DNA from: Apium graveolens
Taxonomy: Eukaryota > Streptophyta > Magnoliopsida > Apiales > Apiaceae
Direction of reading: 5' to 3'
Length of the DNA: 64,000 nucleotides
NCBI RefSeq assembly: GCF_009905375.1
Contig: NC_133649.1
Span: 235,256,201 to 235,320,200 of the forward strand
Notes under the pieces: generated by a model
Database searches by the model: none
Seen by the model: the letters and a program-made list of their open reading frames with translations, nothing else
What the model was told of the DNA's origin: nothing
Shown here: positions 46,982 to 57,960 of the stretch, one piece after another
Position numbering within the stretch: position 1 is the stretch's first letter
How the letters are laid out: every line of letters starts with the position of its first letter
Translations under genes and position numbers: made by a program

Positions 46982-48804
46982 AACGTACAAATTAAATCTG
47001 TAAATGATAAACACATAACAACACTTATCAAATATTCGATTTCATTTCAAAATACTATATGAATCAGGTCTTTATTCATAAGTGGCTCCCATTAGTTTAC
47101 CTAATTTATTCAACCCCCTACGTGAAAAATTAAGCATTCATAATGCTAGTGGGAATAGGGATCCTACAGTCCATTACACAACCCCGGCTGTGGCACGAAA
47201 CGCCATGTAATGTTCAATAGGCAGACAACTCTTGTCAATTACATCTAATGTTATTCCCTAATCAAACTTTAGCCTCTTGAATAATTGAGTCACAGTTGTG
47301 GCACGACAAACTCAATATTCTAAGTCAAGTCTAACCCAACATTCCGTACAATTGAATCAGTCCCCAAAGGCCCACGGCTTTGGCACGTAACGACCTTTAG
47401 ATTCTTATTCAATGTACACATCTCTATGTAATAGACAAGTATTTCTTATTTCGAAATCAAAGCCTTCGGCTGTGGCACGAAACGACAATGATTCAAAAAT
47501 AAGAACTACTTTCTACCATGTTGGAAGGCTATGACCGACACAAGCCCGTTGTATCATTGGCCAATTACTACTTGATATTATTTAATTTTAGAGGGATTAT
47601 ATTATGTTACAATCATAATCATATTATAAAGAGATTCTTCCTTTCAAATTAAATATTTCAAATCAATAATCAATAATCAGATGATTCCCAGATCGGCTGG
47701 AGCATTGTCAAGAGGCGTCACTTAATAACCCTTTCTTACAGATAGAAATCTGTTGTTGACAGAATCATCCTTTCTCTCATATCGAAAATTCATATTCAAT
47801 TACGTGTTTCATAAAGACAAGAATCTCATGATTGTATTCATAATATTATCATTAAGGTTATGAAACAATTTCACTATACTAGGTTGTCTAACAAACGCCT
47901 TATGTTCATTTAAGTTCACCTAAATCTATCATCGCATGATAAAACTAAGCATATATCACATATATAAACATGAATAAACATCAAGGTAGGCATGTTATAT
48001 CATCTAGCACATTAGTCTAAGCATTATACATCTTTATGTATCACATGAAGCATTTAAAAGCAGTTAAAACAGTTAAAAACAACTTTAAAACACTTCATGG
48101 AAATATAAACAGTTCAAAACATTTATACAAACTAAAATTGATCACTCCATTAGATCCGTCTCGAAAAAACGAATCCAACGGTAAATTGCACGCCCAAAAT
48201 GGAGTTACAAAACTCCCAGAAAATCAATTTTAAAATCAACAGACGGGCTGTAACGCATTACAGGAACACATTACAAGCCCTGTAACGCATTCCGGTGATG
48301 CGTTACAGCCCTTTTAAGCCATTAAAAGGTGTAACGCATTCCGTGAATGCGCCACAGGGGTGTAACGCATTCCCGGAATGTGCGACACCCATTTTTTTTT
48401 TACAGACGCATGACAGATTCTTTTCTCGGTTGCCGTGCCTGACAACTGACCTGTACCTGTAGCTTTTCTATCCGTGCAGCAGAAGACAGAATACAACACA
48501 GACAGTACAAATATATATACATATATGCAATTTATATATATATATGATTATTTAATTACGAATTTAATTGAAATAACTTCAAAAATTCATAATAAAAAAT
48601 CTATACATCATAAAATTATGAAAAAAATACCCAGACGATCTACAACACCTGTAGAACCCAGATCAACAATCAAAATTATTCTGAGAAATGATATCTCATC
48701 AGAAAAAATTAATCCATAATATAACTTGTAAAAATCATAATTAATTCATACAAGCACATAAAATTCTGAAATTTTTACCACAGATCTATATGCATACAAC
48801 CTAT
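46982..48804 (-). repeat. Leader of element J with two repeat systems
   Basis: No gene is visible in this ~1.8 kb between primer site and gag. Four degenerate copies of GGCTGTGGCACGAAACGAC lie at about 47184, 47293, 47366 and 47467, spaced about 75-110 bp. Nearer the primer site, 48243-48390 holds a palindromic array built on TGTAACGCATTC and GATGCGTTACAG. The rest is AT-rich. Confidence 0.75.
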
Positions 48805-48816
48805 GCTCTAATACCA
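48805..48816 (-). other. Primer binding site of element J
   Basis: The minus strand reads TGGTATTAGAGC one base from the LTR, one change from the standard initiator tRNA-Met complement. Confidence 0.85.
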
Positions 48817-48817
48817 T

Positions 48818-50490
48818 TGTTGGATTTTTAATGCAGCGGGGGCATGGCAAAACACTTGTACACATATGAAATCCAAATAAAAGCATACAGATCATGAATA
48901 AAAATTCGAGGGATCGAATCTAACCTTTAAAATTAATTCGGAGACAACGATCAGAGATCCTTAGCAGTTGCTCCTCAAGTGTGAAGCACTCCACCGGTAT
49001 CCACCAAGAAAACGATATTAAGGAGGAGGAAGGAGGTGGAGAGAATTGGGTTTTCCAAACTTTTTGGGTTTTCGGGTTTGATGTGGGTTAGAATAAAATA
49101 GGTTCTATAATAGTGTATTTATAGGCAAAATTTTCAGCTGAAATTTTCCCATAAATAATATTATTATTATCCCATTTATTATTCTCATTAATAATTAAAA
49201 CACCTTTTAATTATTAATCCTTTTTCTAAACAGTTTAGAAATAATTCTCTCTCTTGATTTAATTTCCAAAAATTAAATCCTTAATTAATAATATTAAGAA
49301 CTTTTCTTAATTAATTTATAATCAATTAAATCTCATTTAATCAATTATTAAATTTGCTAATTAATTATTTATTTCATAAATAAATAATTATTAGCCATTA
49401 TTAATTAATTCCTCCATCATTAAATCATTCTCTTTTTATGGTGTGACCCTGTAGGTTCAATATTAAGCGGGTAGTAGAAATAAATAATAATAAAACTATT
49501 TTATCATTATTTATATAAATTCTCTAATTTATTAAATATGATTAATTAATTAATCACATTTATTCTACATCGTGAGGGATACTTCTCAGCATATCGCGAC
49601 TATCCGGATAATATGAATTCACTGCTTAGAATACCAAGAACCTATTCAGTGAATAGTTACCGTACAATAAACTCCTTCTACCCTACAATGTCCCGATTAA
49701 ATACAAGGCATGGATCTCGTGTCAAGCCTATCTAATTCAATCACTTTGCTTACCATTTACTATGCGTAGTTCTATGCAAATTAGAAACTCCTTTCTAATT
49801 TCATTTACTCTGGCCAGAGATTCCTGAACTAGCATAAGTGGATCAGCCTTGAACATTCGCTTCCTTCACTGGAAGGGGTAGATCCTTTATTGATCATACA
49901 CTATCTTCGTGTACAAATTCCTATACCCAGAAGAGCCCTAATAATTGTCCCTGGAGACTAAGAACTAAACCAAAGCATAGTTCAGTGTACACAAGATGAC
50001 TATGATGACCTCAAGTCTAAGGATACTTGTACAACTATCACTATGTGAACAACTGCTGACACGTGAGTGAACTCCATCAGTTGTTCAGCTGTGCGAGTCA
50101 TGTTCAGTGAACTTATTCTATAATAAGCACCTACATACTAGCTATAGTGTCACAACACAAATGTCTATGAGAACAAACATCGTTCATAATGAAGCAAGCA
50201 TAGTATGTACCGATCTTTGCGGATTATTAATTACCAGTTAGTAATCCTATGATCAGGAACTATTTAAGTTTAGAGTTATCATCTTTTAGGTCTCACTATT
50301 ATGATCTCATCATAATCCATAAAAAGCTTTACTCTAAACTATGGTATATCTTATTTAAACACTTAAATAGATAAAGCCCGTAATAAAAACAAAACAAGTT
50401 TTTATTAATATCAATGAAATCAAAACAGATTACATAGGAAGTTATTCCTAAATCCTAATACATGATTGGACTTAGGACATATTCCTTTCA
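48818..50490 (-). repeat. 5' LTR of element J
   Basis: 1673 bp, matching 42509-44182 throughout. The minus-strand TATA box is at 49123-49116. Confidence 0.95.
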
Positions 50491-53163
50491 CAGAGGACTT
50501 AGTAGTAGTACAATCACTCTTAGGAGTGAGGGAAGGGAGTGAACCGAGTGAGAGGCTGGGTTGCTCCCAGGCAAAAGGAGAGAATATGAGTGAACAAATG
50601 CACACCATTTATTCAGGTCTGGCAAAAGTGAGTGAGAGGAGTCCCACCTTAGATGGTGAAGGTGAGGGTGTGAGAGTTGGAAGCCAAGGGGAGTCCTTGA
50701 TGCAAAAAGAGATAGATATTGAGAGAAATACAGGTACAGGAGTGATAAGGATGGACACAATTGCAAGTGAGTCAATGAATGTCAGTGATGCAGAAAGGGA
50801 TAGGCTATTTCAGCAAGAATACCAAGCTGTCATAGATTCTATTTCCCTGGATGTTGAGACATTTACTCATCCTATTTCATCTTATCAAGTTCTAGCTGGA
50901 TAAGGCAATGGGGAGGCTGGAATAATGCTTAATTTGGTGCACACCACTCAATCAATGCAAAGAGCTAAGGATGCCATCAAAGCCATGCCACCTAAAGCTG
51001 ATGATGATATATACTATGGTACTGGTGAATCTGAAGATCTTTTTGGAGATGATGGTGATGATAGTGAAGAGCCCATGGACATAGGGGGAGCAGCAAGCAC
51101 CAGCTCTAAATCTGGCCTGCCATCTTGGGCATTCTTCAAGGAATATGATCTTCAACATTTCAAGATCACTCTCATCCATCAAATCTAGGAGACACACAAT
51201 GCTCTTCAATCTACAACAAATGTTGGCACCAGGATGCTCTTACAGGCACACCTCAATTCATTACATATGCATCAAATCCAAGGCTTTCAACACAATCATG
51301 ATGTCACTTCTATCAAGACTGAGATTGATCAAGTGAATTAGGATATTTCTGAAAGATTGGTTGCTAAAATTCCAGAAGCAACAATGCTTGATATTAAGAG
51401 ACAATTAAGGAATAACTCTGATCTTGCCACAAAAGTGGACTCCTTGGACAAAAGGATGATTGCTATGGAAGCTTCTCTCACAGCTATACATCTACATCAA
51501 GCACAACAAACTCAACTACTGTAATAGATGGTGGCTGCACAATCTTCTTCCTCCACTCTACTTGATAATAACAAAAAGGGGAGAAATCATTATCTCAAGT
51601 CAGTCAAGCAGAGCCATCTAGTGAGGGGGAGAAAGTGGTAAATGTACAAATCAGCCAAGTAATTGTTCCAGAAATTACTCTGCCAAAGCCACTAGTATTG
51701 GACAATATTGATCTGATCCAAATAGCAGCTTCCAAGCTTGAGTCAAAGTCAATTCCTAAGATGATTGATGTTGTAGCTGTGGAGAACGAACTAGATGATA
51801 AATGGAGAAAGATAGATACAGAAATTCAACAAAAGTTTGGGCCAATTCAGAAATAAGACAAAGTCTTCAAACATCACTCTCAAGTCAAGCAGATTTCTGT
51901 AGAAGAGCTGAGTCTGAGTTATCAGGAAAAAGGGCAAACTTCTTGTGTAAAATCTCCAAAGGCAAATCTTATCATGAAGCCTAAAAGAAACTACTCTAAG
52001 TTTTCAGACAAGAATCCTATGTATACTGTGTATGAAACACCTTGGCCAGATGAGAAGAAGTTGTTGACTAGGTCAATTACATTTTTCAAAGATCCAGCCG
52101 ATTCAGCACTCAAAAGAAGAATTTCCAAGATTTACAGGACTGGACACCCCCAGTTTGTAGAAGCTAACAAGGAAGAGAAGGAAAGAATCAGGCAAGAAAA
52201 GAAGCAAGCTACCTCGGATGCTAAGAAGCTCAAATAAAAGAAGGAGCAAGCTACTATCTTGGCTAAGCTATAAGCTGTGAAGACTACAAAAAAGATTTAT
52301 GCACAACCATCTATAATTGCTGAACCTCAAGATCAGAAAGTGCAAGATGCACCACAACAGAAAAGAAGATTCAGGTATAAGCTCCCTTCTAAAAGAAAAT
52401 TGGACTTTAGTGATGAAGAAATGGAAGACTATATTCCTAAAATGTCTACAACTTCAACTCAGACATTAAAACCCTCAATGGTGTTTGAAGAATTCAAGGT
52501 GGTGGATCCAACTAGGAATATTCATGGTGAGCCCATAATTCCAAATGATGAGCCAGTAGACTGGGATAGTTTGCCAATTCCTGAGCTGAATTTTACTATC
52601 TTCAACAAGCCAAAGAAGACAAAGACTAGAGCAATCAAGAAAGTGAATCCTGTGACTCTCAGATCCAAGACCCTAACCAAATCTCAACCCACGGTCAACA
52701 AGGAAGATCTCTTATACATCTGTGACATCAAGGAGTTCTCTGAAATAAAACTCTATTTAGAAGAATTGGAAGAAGTAAGAGGGATTGATGCTTACAGACA
52801 TCTTCCTGAAAGGCTAGTGTTCAAATACAAGGAGGAAAAGAGATCACATGGCCACTTCATAGGATTCTTCAAGAAAACCAAACTGTATTGATAAAGGTCT
52901 ATTCATCCTTCAAAAAGAACTTTGGATTTAATGTAACTGCAAGGAGGATAGTCCTAAAGAAAATAGAGGAGCTAAGGAACAATAGAGCCAAAGATGCACT
53001 TCCAAGAACTCTATCTATCCCCTTCACAGGAAAGAGAGTGCATTTGAGGCCTTATTGGCTAATGGAATTCATGGATGATAAGGGAGTTAGAAGATTCTTC
53101 AGACTGGATGACCAACTGAGCATCTCTAGCAATGAGACTATTTTGAAATGCAAGAAATGTTAG
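50491..53163 (+). pseudogene. Env-like ORF3 of element E, part 2 (after J)
   Basis: It continues the same frame as part 1 once J and one CAGAG copy are removed mentally: codon GAG is followed by GAC at 50496. It runs to stops at 50903 and 51188, shifts before 51635, stays in that frame through 52891, then shifts to 52888-53163. The content is acidic, low-complexity, then Lys-rich with likely coiled coils, then a more ordered tail: LPIPELNFTIFNKPKKTKTR, YRHLPERLVFKYKEEKR, GKRVHLRPYWLMEFMDDKG. Parts 1 and 2 together make ~1490 codons, several times longer than most copia accessory ORFs. Its function is unknown. Confidence 0.7.
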
Positions 53164-53460
53164 ATTTATCTTAAGCTGATGAACTTGAATTCCACAGACA
53201 ACTCCGGAGTCAAATAGAAGAAAACAAGAGGAGGCTTGGGAAGAAATCCAGACAATCAAGGATATAGATTTATCTGCTCAAACTAGAGGAGCACCTTGAT
53301 AATGATTGTGAGCAACTTCCTTGTATACTTTGCTTTGTTCAATTTTCAGTAAATTTTGCAGCACTTATCAGTTTTATCTACTATTTTTATTCTGTATCAT
53401 TAGGGTGTTTTGTTATCATCAAGTTTCTCTTAATTTATGGCTACAATTTCAGTAGACATA

Positions 53461-53473
53461 AATTGGGGGAGAT
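53461..53473 (+). other. Polypurine tract of element E
   Basis: AATTGGGGGAGAT directly before the 3' LTR. Confidence 0.85.
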
Positions 53474-53838
53474 TGTTAGGAATATGTTGTGAACTTGATG
53501 ATAAGTTAAACAAAACACCTTAGTACATTTAACTTAGTGAATTTTGTAGCACTCGACGGATGTTCAATTATAGTCCCAGTGGATGATTTATTATAGTCCC
53601 GACGGATGACAAATTGACATCCACCGGGTGAGTAGCTTATATAATAATAACATTTGTAGCATATTTCAGCAAACAACTTTGTGTAGATTCTGTAGGAGTA
53701 TATATGAGTTATGTTGACTACTAGTGGATATGTAGAATAGGTTGATTAATTGTAAATATGAGATGTCTTGTAATTCTGTATGAGTGAAATGGAGTCAAGT
53801 GACAAATAGCTACTTGATGGATGATCAATAAAGCTACC
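53474..53838 (+). repeat. 3' LTR of E, first 365 bp, cut by Athila copy 2
   Basis: It is collinear with x (16241-16603) with few mismatches. It ends in CTACC, the expected left TSD of Athila copy 2. Confidence 0.9.
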
Positions 53839-55223
53839 TGTTGAGTGGCATTTATGACACTTTATAATTCTCTAATAAGCTTTGAATTGATGCCTTTGTA
53901 CTCAAGTTGTTAAGTGTTTTAACGTGTTTTTGAGTGTTTTTGCATTTCAGGCATTATCTTGGTAATCAGGTGCATTAGCATTATTATGGTGCTAATTTGG
54001 TGTCAAGGTGGTGTTGGAATAAAAGCGCGTTGAAAGCCGGCTCCAAGCTGCAAGAAAAATAAAGAAGTCAGTTTTGGAGCCAGCGCGCCTGCGCTGATCA
54101 AGCACGCGGCCGCGCCGTGTCGGGATGCAAAATTCTGATTCTACTCTAATTCGAATTGGGAGACCTCTATATTGCATGGTGCTGCTATATAAACAACTCT
54201 AGGTCATTTTTAATAAGTAATCAAGCCAGAGACATATCAAGGAGAGCGTAAGAAGACCGTTTTAGCATGATTCAATGAAGACGAAGAAGATCTTGTTTTT
54301 ACTTATGAACCTTTGTTTTAAGTTGTATTTGGATGCTAGTTTTCTTATGTTTGAACCTTAATCTTGTTTTGTACTTTGTTTTATTTATTCATTATAAAGA
54401 CTATGTTTTATATACCATGCTTTCATCGGAACCCGCATTGATGATGAGTCCGATTATGGGCTAATCGTTATTGTGGGGTTCTAGCGGATTTATTTATGGA
54501 TTTCTTTAGTTGAATTGTTTGATGCCTTAGTATGTGGTGATTGTATGATATCCTAGTATTGGTCGTGCATATTCGTCTTATGAGCGTCGCGAACTTATAA
54601 GATAGTGTGTTAATTCTTAATGAAGCGAAAGTGAATTTAAGGATTTAGAACTTGCCATGCTAGCATTGGTTCATGTATTCGATATGCATGATTCGTAGGT
54701 AATTTTAACCATCTTACTTACCCTGTGTAATCAAGATAGATAACTTGTGCTTAAACCGTTATGTTGTCAAATTCTATAGATATATAGGGTCTCAATATAA
54801 TTGGTGTCTATTCAGCTTCTATCTCTTTTGTGGATGTTTGGTAGTATGGTACTCGTGCAACGAAAGTTGGCGTTTAGCAGTTTCGTGTTGTCTGATTAGT
54901 GTCATCACCATTGCATGCTAAGGTTGAGAACAATATGGCTATTGAATGAAGTATTTAATGAAGTTAGAATCCCATGTTTGTCATATATATTAATTCAGTT
55001 AGTCTTAATTTCATAGTTATAATAGTTAGCGTAGTTTTTAGTTATAAACAACCTCAATTTGTTATTGTTTTAACATTGAATAATAACCATACATTGTTGC
55101 TTAAGTGCATGAATTAATTAGTTAACCAATACAATCTATGTGGGAACGAACTAGAAAAGTTTCTATACTACTTGCAAACTCATATACTTGCATGTAATAT
55201 TAGCGTGTGTTTAGCGACTAACA
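53839..55223 (+). repeat. 5' LTR of Athila copy 2
   Basis: 1385 bp, starting TGTTGAGTGGCATTTATG and ending GCGACTAACA. The TATA box (CTATATAAAC) is near 54185. A GC-rich unit at 54080-54120 is shorter than that of copy 1 or the 3' LTR, so it lost one repeat. Confidence 0.92.
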
Positions 55224-55229
55224 AGTTTT

Positions 55230-55247
55230 TGGCGCCGTTGTCGGGGA
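55230..55247 (+). other. Primer binding site of Athila copy 2
   Basis: TGGCGCCGTTGTCGGGGA, close to the TGGCGCCGTTGCCGGGGA of Athila/Tat elements, with one C-to-T change. Confidence 0.85.
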
Positions 55248-55503
55248 CTGTAGTGTTAATTGATAGTTTATGTGCTTTCCATCAGTGGTCATTAAAGTTT
55301 ATTTACTCGGACATTGTTACTTATCTAGTTTCCTTGTCTTATTTCAGGTACTCTAGCGATGGTGTATGCATACACGTTCGTGTACTCGTAAGAGAACACT
55401 GGATAAAGCTGAGGAAGAACTTGTGGTCGTTCGTGAGGAAGTTTTTGAGGAAGAAAAGAAAGTATAGGGAGAAGAGAAAGTCGAAGAACCAGTTGTAGTA
55501 GCT

Positions 55504-56825
55504 ATGGGAGATCTAGCAGAAAATCTGAAGGCTTTGATGGACTATTCTCAGCCTAAGATTAATGGCATTCAGTCAAGCATCATCAGACCGTCCATCAGGG
55601 CTAACACTTTTGAGATCAAGTCAAGCACGATTCAGATGATACAGAACTCAGTTTAGTTTGGGGGTTCTCCTACTGAAGACCCCAACATGCACATCAGGGA
55701 TTTCATCGAGATCTACGACACTTTCAAATTCATTTATGTGACTGAAGACGCTATCAAGCTACGCCTTTTTCCATTCTCTCTGAGGGACAAGGCTAAGTGC
55801 TGGTTACACTCTCTACCAACAGGATCTATCACCACTTGGGAGGATCTCGCGCAAAAGTTTCTCACTAAATTCTTGCCCATGGCGAAGACTGCTGCAATCA
55901 GGAATGCTCTTACCCAGTTTGCTCAGTAAACTGGGGAATCTCTGTATGAGGCTTGAGATCGATATAAGGAGATGCTAAGGAAGTGCCCACACCATGGCAT
56001 GCCTGATTGGATGATTATTAATTGTTTCTACAATGAATTGGGTGCTACTTCTAGACCCATGCTTGATGCAGCATCAGGAGGAGCCTTGTGGGCTAAGAGC
56101 TACGATGAAGATTATGAAATTATTGAATTGATGGCTGCTAATGAGTACCAGAATCCTTCCCAGAGACTGACTCAGGGGAAAGTCGCAGGAATTCTGTTGT
56201 TGGATTCAGCAACTGCTATCGCTGCCCAACTTAAGGCTTTGACGATGAAGGTGGATACTTTGGCTAATTATGGAGTTAATCAAATCACCAGTGTCTGTCA
56301 ACTTTATGTTGGTGCCCATGAGACTGATCATTGCGCAATTTCTAGTGAATCAGCTCAGTTCGTGAGCAACTTCCAGCAATCGCAACAACCAGTGTCAGCC
56401 ACCTATCATCCTAACAACCACAATCATCCTAATTTCAGTTGGAATAATGCTCAGAATATGGTTCAACAACCTTATCAGCAGTACCCAGCTAAATAGTACA
56501 ACCCCCTGGGTTTTAGCAACCACAGTATACACCTAGATAGCAACTCCAGCTGTAACAAGCCAATGAAAAATCTGAATTAGAGGAGTTGAAGCTTATGTGC
56601 AAGAGTCAAGCTGTTTATATCAAGACCTTGGAAAATCAAATTGGGCAAATTGCCAATGCCTTGCTAAATCGTCATCTTGGTACACTGCATAGTGATACTA
56701 AAGTGCCAGGAAAGAGGGAAGATAAAGAACAGGTAAAGGCAATCACTTTACGGTATGGGAAGGTTGCGAATCCCGATCAAACTCATGAGTTGACTGAAAA
56801 GCTGAGGCTGAAAAAGAAGTAGAGC
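55504..56825 (+). pseudogene. gag: gag of Athila copy 2
   Basis: The likely start is ATG 55504, or an upstream one lost in the 55359-55503 region. The same frame carries TAG at about 55654, TAA at 55927, TGA at about 55954 and TAG at 56494, then shifts. Gag landmarks are RDFIEIYDTFKF, IKLRLFPFSLRDKAKCWLHS, ITTWEDLAQKFLTKFLP and ANEYQNPSQR. A knuckle-like stretch (VCQLYVGAHETDHC) has lost its second Cys. All four stops arise at Gln or Trp codons of the family, as expected from C-to-T/G-to-A decay. Confidence 0.85.
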
Positions 56826-57960
56826 AACACGATAAAGAAATGGAACCAAGGAAGACTACTATTGGGCACACTCTGCCTGAGGGTAATACAGGGGAGAAAC
56901 AGATCTATCCTCCACCGCCTTTTCCCAAGCGGCTACAGAAGGAAAAGCTGGACAAGCAATTTGAGAAGTTTCTGGAGGTGTTCAAGAAACTTCATATCAA
57001 TATACCTTTCGCCGAGGCTCTTGAGCAGATGTCTAGTTATGTAAAGTTTATGAAAGGTATCCTCTCTCGGAAGGTGAAGCTAGATGATTTGGAGATAGTC
57101 GCTCTCACGGAGGAATGCAGTAATGTGCTGCAACAGAAGTTTCCTCCAAAGCTTAAAGATCCAAGAAGTTTCACTATTCCATGTTATATTGGAAAAGTGT
57201 TTTTTGAAAGATGCTTATGTGACTTGGGAGCTAGCATAAATCTGATGCCCTTGTCAATCTTCAAACAGTTGGACTTACCTGATCCCAAACCGACTTATAT
57301 GCCCTTGCAGTTGGCCGACCATTCTATTACATATCCGTGAGGTATTGTGGAGGATGTCTTGGTCAAGGTTGATAAACTGATCTTCCCTGCCGAATTTGTC
57401 ATTCTTGATTTCGAGGAGGACAAGAAGATTCCCATAATCTTGGGGAGACCTTTCTTGGCGACTAGTCGAACCTTGATAGATGTGCAGAAGGGTGAGCTCA
57501 TAATGCGAGTTCTGGAGCAGGGTGTTACTTTTAATGTGTTAAATGCTATGAAATTTCCTACTATAATGAGGAGTGCTTAAAGGTGGAGTTGGTCGATTCG
57601 GTGGTTATATCGGAACTTGATCAATTGCTAAGGTTCGATGCCTTAAAGAAAACTTTGTTGGGGAATTCAGATAGTGAAGATGACGAAATTGAAGAACAAT
57701 TGCAATATCTGAATGCTTCTCCTTGGAAAAGGAAGATATATATGCCTTTTGAATATCTTGGAATGGTGGAATTGAACAAAGCTCCTAAACACCTCAAGTC
57801 ATCTATTGTGGAAGCTCCCACTCTTGAGCTTAAGACTTTATCTGAGCATTTGAGGTATGCGTTTTTAGGTGATGCATCTACTCTACCTTTTATTATTGCA
57901 TCTGACCTTTCAGGTAGTGATGAGGAAAAACTTTTGAGGATTCTGAGATAGTTCAAATCG
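56826..57960 (+). pseudogene. pol: Protease region of Athila copy 2
   Basis: The region reads PPPFPKRLQKEKLDKQFEKF, a helical linker, then the protease: LCDLGASINLMPLSIFKQL (the Athila form of the Asp active site, DLGAS) and IILGRPFLATSRTLIDV. A TGA at about 57340 splits the protease. The tail encodes an acidic stretch and LRYAFLGDASTLPFIIASDL leading into RT, ending in TAG at 57949. Confidence 0.85.

Larger units (their letters stand above)
42509..50490 (-). mobile_element. Element J: Ty1/copia with both LTRs, inserted in ORF3 of E
   Basis: It is 7982 bp, flanked by a perfect CAGAG duplication (42504-42508 and 50491-50495). Minus-strand order: 5' LTR (50490 to 48818), primer site, a long leader of about 1.8 kb, gag, protease, integrase, a shortened RT/RNase H, the polypurine tract and the 3' LTR. 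The two LTRs differ at roughly eight positions in the first 300 bases, so it is among the younger insertions. Confidence 0.95.
34394..53838 (+). mobile_element. Element E: Sirevirus-type copia with long env-like ORF3, split by J
   Basis: The internal region runs from the primer site (34396) to the polypurine tract (53473), and includes J as a later insertion. Without J it is about 11.1 kb, long for copia because of a ~4.5-kb ORF3. Gag and pol resemble B closely. The 3' LTR is cut at 53838 by Athila copy 2. Confidence 0.9.

Noticed and set aside
50488..50775. Minus-strand ORF overlapping ORF3 of E
   Set aside because: It is the antisense shadow of a low-complexity, charged coding region and carries no domain.
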